From assembly GCA_047617305.1 (NCBI GenBank), contig JBLGCL010000007.1:1-35346 (forward strand): 35,346 nt of DNA, given 5' to 3'. Position 1 is the first letter of the stretch; the number at the start of each line of letters is the position of its first letter. The position numbers and the translations under genes are program-made. The notes under the pieces were generated by a model that saw nothing but the letters and a program-made list of their open reading frames with translations, was not told the origin of the DNA and searched no databases. Positions 17,406 through 27,009 of this stretch are shown here, piece by piece. Source of the stretch: DATFIX01 sp047617305 (GTDB taxonomy: Archaea > Halobacteriota > Halobacteria > Halobacteriales > Natrialbaceae).

Positions 17406-19118
17406 CTATCGGTCGGTCGGGATGGGATCGAGTTCGTCGGCCGATCCGTCCCCGATCAGAGCCAGGGCGCGATCGGGATCGGTGTAGTACTCGTTGATCA
17501 TCGCGGTGAACCGGCGGTAGTCGGTGACCCCCTGATCCCGGAGGTAGCGGAGGAACCGTCGCCGGTTCCGGAGTTCCTCCAGGAGTTCCGTCTGCGACCA
17601 GGCCTGTTCGTCACGGATCTCGTCGAGGACGATCGAGCCGCTGGAGGCGAAGGTGTCGTCGGCGGCGTTCCAGGTGAACGAGGTCGAGTAATCGAGTTCG
17701 CCGGTGCGGTTGTCGATCCCCTCGATCTCGGCGATGGTCCGGTTTCGGCGGACGCGTTCCCCTTCGAGTCGGGTCAGCCGCTGCACGAGGAGGATGTCGA
17801 GCGAGGCCACCATGGGACGAGGGACGTTGATCGGCTCGTTTTCGAGCCGGTTGATCACGGTCCGGACCGAGTCGGCGTGCATCGTCGAATACGTGGTATG
17901 CCCCGTGTTCATCGCCTGGAAGAGCGTGATGGCTTCCTCGCCGCGGACCTCGCCGACGATGATGTATTCCGGGCGGTGGCGCAGCGCCGCGCGCAGGAGG
18001 TCGTACATCGTGACGTCCGTGCCCTCGTGGAGGCGCTCGCGCGTCACGGACGAGAGCCAGTTGTCGTGGTATAGCGACAGTTCGCGGGTGTCCTCGATCG
18101 AGAGGACCTTCGAGCGCGGCGGGATGAACATCGAGATCGCGTTCATCGTCGTCGTTTTCCCGGAGGCGGTCCCGCCGGCGAAAATGAGCGACTTGTTGTG
18201 CTCGATCGCGAGCCAGAGGTAGGCCATCTGGTCGATGTTGAACGTGCCGTACTCCAGGAGGTCGACCGGCGTGAACGGTTCGTCCGAGTACTTCCGGATC
18301 GTGAACGCCGATCCGCGGGGCGTGACCTCCTTGCCGAGCGAAAGCTGGGCCCGCGAGCCGTCCGGGAGGGTGGTCTCGGCCATGGGATCGCCGATCGAGA
18401 TGTGGCGCCCGGACTGCTGGGACAGCCGGATCACGAAGTCGTCCAGCTCCGCCGCCTCGAACGAGACGTTCGTCTTGATGTCCGTGTATTCGTCGTGATA
18501 GACGAAGATCGGCAACTCGTACCCGTCACAGGAAACGTCCTCGACGTGGGGGTCGTGCATGATGGGATCCAGCCGGCCGTATCCCTGGAAGCCACGGTAG
18601 AGGTAGTAGAACAGCTTGTAGAACCCCTTCACGTCGATACGTGCTCCGTAACGCTGCAGGTGGTCGTGGAGCGCGTCACGGAGCGTCGTCTCCACGTCGG
18701 CCTCGTCGACCTCGCCGCCGTAGACGAGGGGATCCCGGACGTCCTCGAACAGCATCTGTAGCAGCGCGTACTCGGCGTCAGAGAGGGTCGGTTCGACCGC
18801 CCGATAGCGATGCTCGTTTTCCCCCTCGTCGCGCGTGATGGCGACGTGCGCGAACGGGGCGTTGACCCAGTACCGTTCGACCGGTTCCTCCCCGGGTGGG
18901 ACCTCGCCGGAAACGAGCGGTCCGTCGCGCTCCGGGACGTAGTTCCCGACGTCGACGTTGGAGCCACTGAGCACCTCGACCGTCCGGACGACGGCCCGGG
19001 TGACTCGCTGGACCAGCGATCCGGTATCGTCGCGCGTCGTCGGTTCGAAGTCTTCGAACCGCTCCCTACCGTCGGTCGAATCCACGGACGGATCGTACGC
19101 GTCGGGTTCCCTTGACAT
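17406..19118 (-). CDS. pilB: Type IV pilus assembly ATPase PilB (GspE/VirB11-like)
   Basis: A 570-residue secretion ATPase that powers pilin assembly with PilC. The Walker A motif GGTASGKTTT lies at about residues 315-324. The Asp box IEDTREL is near 341, Walker B EYIIVGEVRGEEA near 384-395, and the His box TTYSTMHADS near 408. The N-terminal 110 residues are the variable archaeal region. A start at 19142 would use TTG and add eight residues. I chose the ATG at 19118. A TATA-like GATTTAAGG near 19185-19193 would give a leader of some 40 bases. The gene order pilB-pilC is standard in haloarchaea. Confidence 0.92.
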   Translation of the reverse strand: MSREPDAYDPSVDSTDGRERFEDFEPTTRDDTGSLVQRVTRAVVRTVEVLSGSNVDVGNYVPERDGPLVSGEVPPGEEPVERYWVNAPFAHVAITRDEGENEHRYRAVEPTLSDAEYALLQMLFEDVRDPLVYGGEVDEADVETTLRDALHDHLQRYGARIDVKGFYKLFYYLYRGFQGYGRLDPIMHDPHVEDVSCDGYELPIFVYHDEYTDIKTNVSFEAAELDDFVIRLSQQSGRHISIGDPMAETTLPDGSRAQLSLGKEVTPRGSAFTIRKYSDEPFTPVDLLEYGTFNIDQMAYLWLAIEHNKSLIFAGGTASGKTTTMNAISMFIPPRSKVLSIEDTRELSLYHDNWLSSVTRERLHEGTDVTMYDLLRAALRHRPEYIIVGEVRGEEAITLFQAMNTGHTTYSTMHADSVRTVINRLENEPINVPRPMVASLDILLVQRLTRLEGERVRRNRTIAEIEGIDNRTGELDYSTSFTWNAADDTFASSGSIVLDEIRDEQAWSQTELLEELRNRRRFLRYLRDQGVTDYRRFTAMINEYYTDPDRALALIGDGSADELDPIPTDR

Positions 19119-19206
19119 AATCACAACGGGGGTCCGCCGCAACCCCGTCCATTCCCGTTCCTCGACCGGTTCGTTCTCCGGCCCAGCCCTTAAATCAGCC
19201 GGCCAA

Positions 19207-19815
19207 TCAAGTCCGTTCGACCGTCAGCAGGACGTACCCGAGCGCGAAATAGAGGAACGGACCGATCGGGACGTAGATCCCCGGGAACTGCAGGTACAGC
19301 ATGACGGTGGCGCCCGCGTAGAACACGGCAGCGCTCGTGAGCATGACGCCCATCGTCCGGACCCGATCGTAGGGCCACCGTTCGATCACGTCGGTCTCGA
19401 AGTACATGAGGAGGCTGAGCAGAACGGCGAGGACCAGGACCACGAGCCCCACCGACCACAGGAGGTACGCCGAAACGCCGTCGGCGTACGAGGTGACGGT
19501 TGCGGCGTCAGCGATCGCCGCCACCGAGAGGCCCGGGTCTTCGGTCCCGTATCGAGCCAGCAGTTCCTCCGGGGCGAACTCGTCCGTGAGGCCCGCGTTG
19601 ACGGCGCGATTCAGGGCGTCCGCGGGCGTGAGAAACCCGGTGTTACTGGCGAGCCCGAACCCCTGTAAACTCTCGTAGATGAACAGGGGGAACCTGATCG
19701 CGACGTACCGGCCGCCCATGGGGCGTCCGTACGTCAAACTCCAGGGAAGCAATGCCATCAACCACGCCGAGACCACCGCGAGTTCCTCCGCGTACTCGGA
19801 GCGAACCCATACCAT
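19207..19815 (-). CDS. Conserved haloarchaeal membrane protein
   Basis: A 202-residue membrane protein of unknown function. It starts MVWVRSEYAEELAVVSAWL with a first helix at about 11-28. A soluble, probably extracellular stretch follows (about 45-110), then three more helices near 115-140, 150-172 and 175-198. I recall the WVRSEYA start as common to a haloarchaea-only family. The gene lies 88 bases upstream of pilB on the same strand, but pilB seems to have its own promoter, so a pilus role is not implied. The ATG at 19815 is about 30 bases after minus-strand GTTTTATCC. Confidence 0.72.
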   Translation of the reverse strand: MVWVRSEYAEELAVVSAWLMALLPWSLTYGRPMGGRYVAIRFPLFIYESLQGFGLASNTGFLTPADALNRAVNAGLTDEFAPEELLARYGTEDPGLSVAAIADAATVTSYADGVSAYLLWSVGLVVLVLAVLLSLLMYFETDVIERWPYDRVRTMGVMLTSAAVFYAGATVMLYLQFPGIYVPIGPFLYFALGYVLLTVERT

Positions 19816-19951
19816 ACTCGGACTCGCGCGGGGTGCCGGATAAAACCTGTCGACTGCCGTTCCGGATCGAGGATTGCGGAGTCCGGGTGGTCGGAATCGT
19901 CGCGGAAGGCGTTACGTTCTTAGCGCGTGAATCCTAATCCCGGAATAGGAA

Positions 19952-20428
19952 ATGAGGCGCGACTACTTCACGCTCGATGTCGAGAACGTCGACTGGGTCG
20001 AAACGGACGACGAACCGGCCAAACCATCGGTCACCATCGACTTCGATGGACCGGCCATGACCCTCCGAGAGCGCCTCATGAACGTGGACGATGAACCGCT
20101 CGATGCGGAACATATCGACGTCGCCTACCGACTCCAGGGGTCGGTCGACGATCCCGAAACCACGGGCGTCGTCTCCATGTCGAACCGCATCACCGGCGAT
20201 TTCGTCCTGGAACTCAACGAGGAGGCCGGGGGCGTCCTCCGGTTCGTCAAGGCCGCCCGCCGCTACGGCCAGGAACAGGGTGAGGAGGACGAAGGACGCT
20301 ACGAGATCACCGTCCTGATCGACGGCGAACGGTTCGCCGAATACGACAAGCGTACGCTGCTCGTGTACGACGACGACGGGAACCTCCTCCGCCAGCACAG
20401 TCTGATCCCGAGCGGCGTGGAACTGTAG
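19952..20428 (+). CDS. Conserved haloarchaeal protein, DUF5793-like
   Basis: A 158-residue soluble acidic protein starting MRRDYFTLDVENVDW. I recognise the start and the KPSVTIDFDGPA segment as a haloarchaea-only family (I believe DUF5793), whose function is unknown. No catalytic motif or Cys is visible. The predicted fold is mainly beta strands with a central helix (RFVKAARRYGQ). It is monocistronic and followed by a T-rich terminator. Confidence 0.75.
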   Translation: MRRDYFTLDVENVDWVETDDEPAKPSVTIDFDGPAMTLRERLMNVDDEPLDAEHIDVAYRLQGSVDDPETTGVVSMSNRITGDFVLELNEEAGGVLRFVKAARRYGQEQGEEDEGRYEITVLIDGERFAEYDKRTLLVYDDDGNLLRQHSLIPSGVEL

Positions 20429-20450
20429 GAATCACCGGTTCCAGCGGCTC

Positions 20451-20461
20451 GTTTTTGTTTT
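20451..20461 (+). terminator. T-rich archaeal terminator after the DUF5793-like gene
   Basis: GTTTTTGTTTT directly after the gene, in otherwise GC-rich DNA. Archaeal transcription stops at such T-tracts without needing a hairpin. Confidence 0.55.
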
Positions 20462-20508
20462 AGCGGGAACGGCGAGCGACGAGGGATCCCATCTCGCCCT
20501 CCGGCGTT

Positions 20509-21648
20509 TCAATCGAGCAACTGATCGGCGATCGTGTTTCGGAGGATCTCGCTCGTTCCCTCGTAAATCTCGTTGAGTTTGGCGTCGCGGTAGTACCGTT
20601 CGGCGGGGAAGTCCTTGGTGTAGCCGTACCCGCCGTGGATCTGGATCCCCTCGTTGGCCACTTCGCGGCTGATCTCGGACGCGTAGAGCTTGGCCTGTGC
20701 GGCGGCGGCGATGTAGTCCTCGCCGCGGGTTTTCCGGTCGGCGGCCCGGTGCATGAGGAGACGGGCGGCCTGGTACTTGGTGTCCATGTCGGCGAGTTTG
20801 TGGCCGATCGCCTGGAAGTCGCCGATCCGCTGGCCGAACTGCTCTCGGTCCTCGGCGTGCTCGAGGGCCGCCTCGAGGGCGGCCTTGGCGATCCCGACGC
20901 CGCGGGCGGCGATGCTGATGCGGCCGCCGTTGAGCGTCTCGAGCGACTGGACGAACCCGTCGCCCTCCTCGCCGAGTCGTCGCTCGACGGGAAGTCGGAC
21001 GTCCGAGAAGCGCAACTCGGCCGTCGGGCAGCCCTTGTCACCGAGTTTGTCCTCGGTGCGCTCCACCTGGAACCCGTCGTCGTCGGCCCGGACGACGAAC
21101 GACGAGATGCCCTTCGCGCCGGCCTCCGGATCGGTCTTCGCGAACACGACGACCGTGTCGGAGACGGAGCCGTTCGAGATCCACAGTTTGGTCCCGTTCA
21201 GGACGTACTCGTCGCCCTCCCGCTCGGCGGTCGTTTCCATCGCAGGGACGTCGCTGCCGGCCTGGGGTTCCGAGAGCGCGAACGCGCCCACCTCCCGGCC
21301 CTCGTTCAGTGGAACGAGGTACTCCTCTTTCTGCGCTTCGTCGCCGTACTCGTAGAGCATGTTCCCCGCGAGCGACGTGTGCGCCGCGACGATCGTTCCG
21401 AGTCCCCCCGACCCGCGGGAGATTTCCTGAATCCCTATCACGTAGGAGTGGTAATCGAGGCCCGCACCGCCGTGCTCCTCCGGGAACGGCATCCCCATCA
21501 GTCCGAGTTCCCCCATCTGCTCGACGAGATCGGCCGGGAATTCGTCCGTTGCATCGATTTCGTCCGCGACGGGGACGATCTCTTCGTCGACGAACTCCGC
21601 CACCATGTCCCTGATCTGTCGCTGCTCCTGCGATAGGGTGAAGTCCAT
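20509..21648 (-). CDS. acd: Acyl-CoA dehydrogenase (short-chain/butyryl type)
   Basis: A 379-residue FAD enzyme that makes the 2,3-double bond in acyl-CoA. The fold is complete: helical N-domain (LSQEQRQIRDMVAEF), middle beta domain with FALSEPQAGSD and LWISNGS, and C-terminal helices with RREQF-like DREQFGQRIGDFQAI. The catalytic base is the Glu in NEIYEGTSEI near residue 365, the position used by short- and medium-chain enzymes. QIHGGYGYTKDFPAERYYRDAK is intact. The ATG at 21648 is about 28 bases after minus-strand AATAAA (21675-21680). No electron-transfer flavoprotein gene is nearby. A 3-hydroxyacyl-CoA dehydrogenase lies 10 kb away. Confidence 0.94.
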   Translation of the reverse strand: MDFTLSQEQRQIRDMVAEFVDEEIVPVADEIDATDEFPADLVEQMGELGLMGMPFPEEHGGAGLDYHSYVIGIQEISRGSGGLGTIVAAHTSLAGNMLYEYGDEAQKEEYLVPLNEGREVGAFALSEPQAGSDVPAMETTAEREGDEYVLNGTKLWISNGSVSDTVVVFAKTDPEAGAKGISSFVVRADDDGFQVERTEDKLGDKGCPTAELRFSDVRLPVERRLGEEGDGFVQSLETLNGGRISIAARGVGIAKAALEAALEHAEDREQFGQRIGDFQAIGHKLADMDTKYQAARLLMHRAADRKTRGEDYIAAAAQAKLYASEISREVANEGIQIHGGYGYTKDFPAERYYRDAKLNEIYEGTSEILRNTIADQLLD

Positions 21649-21674
21649 ATACCGGTCCCTTCGGCCGGGAGTCC

Positions 21675-21680
21675 TTTATT
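21675..21680 (-). promoter_or_regulatory. TATA-like element of the acyl-CoA dehydrogenase gene
   Basis: Minus-strand AATAAA about 28 bases before the ATG. It overlaps an ATTG-TTAT-CAAT inverted repeat (21678-21689) that could be a regulator site. Confidence 0.45.
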
Positions 21681-21947
21681 GTTATCAATCCGGGCCCCGA
21701 AAGAGAATATCGTCGAACGTCGAATTAATAATTATACGATTATGTCCACATCACCCGTTATCCAGGTCCGTAGCCGGTCGTATTGTGGGGGTTCTGATCG
21801 TTTCGTGCGGCGCTCGGGGGGCGTTCCAATAAACTATATGGTATTTAACACGATGGTCGAAGAGACACGGGTTTCGAGAATGCTCGGCTCCCGGATTGCG
21901 GTATAAAACAAATTTTTTCTTCAATAGGGATATTCTTGCCTAAATAA

Positions 21948-22062
21948 GACTCTGTTTTATGTTATAGAAGCTACTTTAGACATAGTAACCGAAAATAGCG
22001 TGTAAATCGCCTTAATACGTGATATTCCGTCCCATGTTTTTTCAATGGGTGAAAACAGAGTC
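21948..22062. repeat. 11-base perfect inverted repeat, arms 104 bases apart start to start
   Basis: The left arm GACTCTGTTTT is at 21948-21958 and the right arm AAAACAGAGTC is at 22052-22062. Both arms have a similar AAAT on the outer side, with slightly different spacing. The right arm ends about seven bases before the TATA element of the hydrogenase operon. This could be a two-site operator or the ends of a small inverted-repeat element of about 115 bases. Confidence 0.6.
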
Positions 22063-22068
22063 CATTTC

Positions 22069-22077
22069 TTTACAATA
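22069..22077 (+). promoter_or_regulatory. TATA-like element of the hydrogenase operon
   Basis: TTTACAATA centred about 28 bases before the ATG at 22101, so the first gene is probably leaderless. Confidence 0.6.
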
Positions 22078-22100
22078 CACCCCACGTACCCACAATTACT

Positions 22101-22664
22101 ATGGTACCACTGGAGGCCGTCAAACAGTCACTCCAGTCCGACGAAGCCGAGGATGCCAACGGCACGACTGGAATCCTCTCGGCGGAGACGGATCTGGACG
22201 CGGTGTGCGACCGGGAAATAGAGACGGTCCGATCGATCCTCAATGGCGTTCCGGAAGGGAAAGAAGGGGTGATCCCGGCCCTCCAGAACGTCCAGAATGA
22301 GTACGGATACCTTCCGAAGTTCGCCCTGGAACTCGTCGCCGACCACTGTGGAATGTCGCTCGGGCACGTCTACGGCACGGCATCGTTCTACTCCCAGTTC
22401 TACATGGAACCGCGTGGCGACCACACGATCAAGGTCTGTACCGGAACGGCCTGCCACGTGGAGGGCGCCGACGAACTCACGGAAGCCTTCTGCGACGAAC
22501 TCGACGTCGAACCCGAAGAGGTCACGGACGACGGGAAGTTCACCGTCACCGACGTCCGCTGTATCGGGGCCTGCAGCCTGGCTCCGGCCGTCATGGTCGG
22601 CGATCGGGTCCACGGGAACGTCGAACCGGACGAAGCGACCGACATCATCGAGGAGTACCGGTAG
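22101..22664 (+). CDS. hoxE: Hydrogenase diaphorase subunit, NuoE/HoxE/HydC type ([2Fe-2S] thioredoxin-like)
   Basis: A 187-residue subunit with the NuoE fold. A helical domain covers about residues 35-105 (LQNVQNEYGYLPKFALELVA, YGTASFYSQF). The thioredoxin-like domain has C113 and C118 (VCTGTACHV) and C154 and C158 (RCIGACSLAP), all four ligands of a [2Fe-2S] cluster. In related complexes this subunit sits beside the FMN subunit and passes electrons to or from it. The first 35 residues are an acidic extension. It opens a tight same-strand operon, 13 bases before hoxF. Such subunits are absent from the usual haloarchaeal complex I. Confidence 0.92.
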   Translation: MVPLEAVKQSLQSDEAEDANGTTGILSAETDLDAVCDREIETVRSILNGVPEGKEGVIPALQNVQNEYGYLPKFALELVADHCGMSLGHVYGTASFYSQFYMEPRGDHTIKVCTGTACHVEGADELTEAFCDELDVEPEEVTDDGKFTVTDVRCIGACSLAPAVMVGDRVHGNVEPDEATDIIEEYR

Positions 22665-22670
22665 GGAGTG
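22665..22670 (+). promoter_or_regulatory. Shine-Dalgarno-like site for hoxF
   Basis: GGAGTG seven bases before the ATG at 22678. It is a partial match to the haloarchaeal anti-Shine-Dalgarno sequence. Confidence 0.5.
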
Positions 22671-22677
22671 ATACTCG

Positions 22678-24573
<1,896 letters not shown>

Positions 24574-24577
24574 TACC

Positions 24578-26425
24578 ATGAGCGAGGCAACTCAGGCGAC
24601 AACGGAACGAACGGTTACGCTGGAGATAGAGGGCGAGGAGGTCCAGGCCAGCGAGGGCGAGACGATCCTGGCCGCCGCGAAGCGAACCGGGGTCGACGTG
24701 CCGTCGCTGTGCGAGTTCGAGAACCTGCCCAACGTGGGCGCGTGCCGGATGTGTCTGGTGGAGATCGACGGCGACCGACTGGAGACGGCCTGCACGACGC
24801 CCGTCGAGGACGGCATGTCGGTCGAGGCCCACACAGAGGAGCTGTGGGACCACCGGCGGACGATTCTCGAGCTGATGTTCTCCGAGGAGAACCACTACTG
24901 CATGTACTGCGAGATGGAGGGCAACTGCGAACTCGAGGACCTCTTCCTGGAGGCCGGCCTCGACAGCATCCGGTTCCCGCTGGAGTACGAGGACGTCGAC
25001 CCCGACACCTCCCACGAGTACATCACCCTGGATCACGACCGCTGCATCAACTGCGGTCGCTGTATCCGGGTTTGCGACGAGATCGTCGGCAACCAGACGC
25101 TGAACTTCGGAAGCCGGGGACGCGAGACGACGATCGTGGCAGACGCGGACGTTCCCCTCGGCGAGTCCACCTGCATCTCCTGTGGCGCCTGCGTCCAGAC
25201 CTGCCCCACCGGGGCGCTGTACAGCAACCTCAGCGCCTACCACGGCCGGGAAGCCGACTGCGACGTCGTCGAGAGCACGTGCAGCGAGTGCAGTCTCGGC
25301 TGTGACCTCGAGGTGTACAAGACCGACCGTGGGCTGGTCAAGATCGACGGCACCACGGAGGGCGCCGACGGGGGACAGCTCTGCAAGAAGGGTCGGTTCG
25401 AACGCCTCGAACGCGACGACCGCCCGCTGGTGACGGAGCCGACGATCCTGCGGGAGGGAACCATCGATACCGTCTCAATCGACGAAGCGATCCACCACGT
25501 CACCGAGGCCCTGACGGACGCCGATTCGGTGACGGCCGCGGCCTCCAACCGGTTGCCGTCGGAGACGCTGGACGCGTTCGCCGACGCGATGGACACAGTG
25601 GACGCCGACCTAGAAATCGACGGCGCGGATCGGGCGAACCTCGAATCGGCGGTCCGCGACGAACTCGCCATGCACGGAGAAGACGAGCTCGTGGCGGACT
25701 CCGTCGAGTGCATCCAGGACGCCGACGGGATCGTGGTGTACGACACGACTATCGTCGAGACCCATCCCGTGGCCGCCTCATACGTCCGACGCGCCGTGAA
25801 GGAGGGGGCAGATCTCCTGACGGTCGACCCGTTCGAGGACCAGCTGGAGCGGTTCTCCGACGACTCGCTGACGATGGGGTCGAGCCTGTTCAGGGTGTCC
25901 GAAATCGCCGCCGAGGCAGTCAACGACGGGGAACAGGAGGCTCCCATCGCCTCAGCGGCCGAGAAGGCGGTCGAGTTCCTGGGCGACGGCGACGGCGTCG
26001 TCGTGATCGGGCCCAAAGTCGACAACCAGGACACCCTGGTCAACGCCTACGGCCTCGCGGCAGTGACCGACAGCCAGGTCGTCGGCCTCAACGAGGCCGC
26101 GAACCAGGCACTACCGGAGACCGGTCGCGTGGACGACGTCGGCGAGGTCGCCTACCTCCTCGCCAGCGACGATCGGACCGAGGACCTCGACCGCATGGTC
26201 GGGATCGCCCGTCGGGCCGACACGGTCGTCGTCCAGGCGGCTCGAGACTCCGCCCTGACCAGACTGGCCGACGTCGTGTTGCCCGCGCTGGACTGGGCGG
26301 AGCGGGAAGGCACGTTCGTCGACATCGACGGTCAGGAGCACGAGATCGCGAGGGTGCTCGAACCGCGGGCCCCGATCGGGAGCGATCGCGAACCCATCGA
26401 GCGGATCCAGGAGGTGATCGCATGA
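24578..26425 (+). CDS. hoxU: Hydrogenase iron-sulfur subunit, HoxU fused to a NuoG-like C-terminal domain
   Basis: A 615-residue subunit. Residues 1-215 match HoxU/HydA: [2Fe-2S] ligands C45, C56, C59, C72; His-ligated [4Fe-4S] H106, C108, C111, C117; two [4Fe-4S] sites at C156/159/162/166 and C199/202/205/209. A further site, C235-x2-C238-x3-C242-x26-C269, resembles the N7 cluster site of NuoG and formate dehydrogenases. The remaining 340 residues look like a degenerate molybdopterin-oxidoreductase domain, as in NuoG. Standard HoxU stops near residue 240. The frame is open upstream, but the ATG at 24578 lies five bases after the hoxF stop and starts the conserved region. It should wire the diaphorase to the hydrogenase module. 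Confidence 0.9.
   Translation: MSEATQATTERTVTLEIEGEEVQASEGETILAAAKRTGVDVPSLCEFENLPNVGACRMCLVEIDGDRLETACTTPVEDGMSVEAHTEELWDHRRTILELMFSEENHYCMYCEMEGNCELEDLFLEAGLDSIRFPLEYEDVDPDTSHEYITLDHDRCINCGRCIRVCDEIVGNQTLNFGSRGRETTIVADADVPLGESTCISCGACVQTCPTGALYSNLSAYHGREADCDVVESTCSECSLGCDLEVYKTDRGLVKIDGTTEGADGGQLCKKGRFERLERDDRPLVTEPTILREGTIDTVSIDEAIHHVTEALTDADSVTAAASNRLPSETLDAFADAMDTVDADLEIDGADRANLESAVRDELAMHGEDELVADSVECIQDADGIVVYDTTIVETHPVAASYVRRAVKEGADLLTVDPFEDQLERFSDDSLTMGSSLFRVSEIAAEAVNDGEQEAPIASAAEKAVEFLGDGDGVVVIGPKVDNQDTLVNAYGLAAVTDSQVVGLNEAANQALPETGRVDDVGEVAYLLASDDRTEDLDRMVGIARRADTVVVQAARDSALTRLADVVLPALDWAEREGTFVDIDGQEHEIARVLEPRAPIGSDREPIERIQEVIA
26410..26419 (+). promoter_or_regulatory. Strong Shine-Dalgarno site for hoxY
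   Basis: GGAGGTGATC inside the end of hoxU is a full match to the 16S rRNA 3' end. It precedes the ATG at 26422 and decides that start. Confidence 0.75.
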
Positions 26426-26997
26426 GCGCCGACGCCGAACTCACGAACGAGGAAACCGAGACAACGACGATGACGACGGTCTGTCTCGGCGGCTGTGCCG
26501 GGTGTCACATGGAGTTCCTCAACATCGACCACGGGCTGGTCGACATGCTGGAGGACGTCGAGATCAGGGCCAGCCACATGATCGTCGACGAGAAGGACGT
26601 TCCGGAGGCGGACATCGGGATCGCCGAGGGGTTCGTCACCAACGAGGAGAACGTCGAGGTGGCCCGGGAACTCCGTGAGAACTGCGACACCGTCGTGGCC
26701 TGGGGCGACTGTGCGGCCCTCCGGGGCATCATGTCCCTCCGGAACCACGACGACCGGGACGAAACGCTGGAGGAGATCTACGTCGACCAGGCCGACGAGG
26801 AGAGCGAGGTCCCCGACGGCGACGGGGACGCGATCCCAAAACTCCTCCAGGACGGCCAGCCGCTGGACGCGTTCGTCGACGTGGACGTGTACATCCCCGG
26901 CTGTCCGCCCGACGCGGAGATCCTGCGCTACGGCATCGAGGCGCTGGCCAACGGCGAGCGTCCGGAGATCGTCGACGACAAACTACAGTACGACTGA
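26422..26997 (+). CDS. hoxY: [NiFe]-hydrogenase small subunit, HoxY type
   Basis: A 191-residue small subunit carrying the proximal [4Fe-4S] cluster next to the NiFe site. Ligands are C25 and C28 (GGCAGCHMEFL), C97 (AWGDCAALRG) and C161 (IPGCPPDAE). Its short length, one cluster and lack of a Tat signal identify a cytoplasmic group 3-type protein. The frame is open upstream, but the ATG at 26422 overlaps the hoxU stop by four bases and follows a perfect Shine-Dalgarno site. A second in-frame ATG at residue 17 is possible but lacks such a site. It pairs with HoxH encoded 12 bases downstream. Confidence 0.93.
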   Translation: MSADAELTNEETETTTMTTVCLGGCAGCHMEFLNIDHGLVDMLEDVEIRASHMIVDEKDVPEADIGIAEGFVTNEENVEVARELRENCDTVVAWGDCAALRGIMSLRNHDDRDETLEEIYVDQADEESEVPDGDGDAIPKLLQDGQPLDAFVDVDVYIPGCPPDAEILRYGIEALANGERPEIVDDKLQYD

Positions 26998-27002
26998 GGA
27001 GG
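26996..27002 (+). promoter_or_regulatory. Shine-Dalgarno site for hoxH
   Basis: GAGGAGG overlaps the hoxY stop region and lies seven bases before the ATG at 27010. Confidence 0.65.
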
Positions 27003-27009
27003 CCATTCC

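Larger units (their letters stand above)
21649..22100. other. AT-rich control region upstream of the hydrogenase operon
   Basis: This 452-base gap between divergent genes is clearly richer in A and T than its surroundings, especially 21718-21745 and 21900-22080. It holds TATA-like candidates at 21728-21735, 21902-21908 and 22069-22077, a T6 run at 21913-21918, and an 11-base inverted repeat. A short plus-strand frame (21741-21906) has no family resemblance. I see no complete gene. The region most likely carries regulator sites for hydrogenase expression and may include decayed mobile DNA. Confidence 0.6.

Noticed and set aside
21678..21689. ATTG-TTAT-CAAT palindrome resembling an FNR/CRP-type box
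   Set aside because: The half-sites do not match the TTGAT-N4-ATCAA consensus, and the element overlaps the likely TATA box of the acyl-CoA dehydrogenase gene, which explains its AT content.
21741..21906. Short plus-strand frame in the AT-rich region, ending MVEETRVSRMLGSRIAV
   Set aside because: No recognisable domain, poor promoter spacing and AT-rich non-coding context. It might be a remnant of a regulator, but nothing supports this.
22031..22049. Hairpin CCCAT-loop-ATGGG containing T6, as a terminator before hoxE
   Set aside because: Only a five-base stem with the T-run in the loop, and it lies upstream of the operon promoter. Too weak to call.
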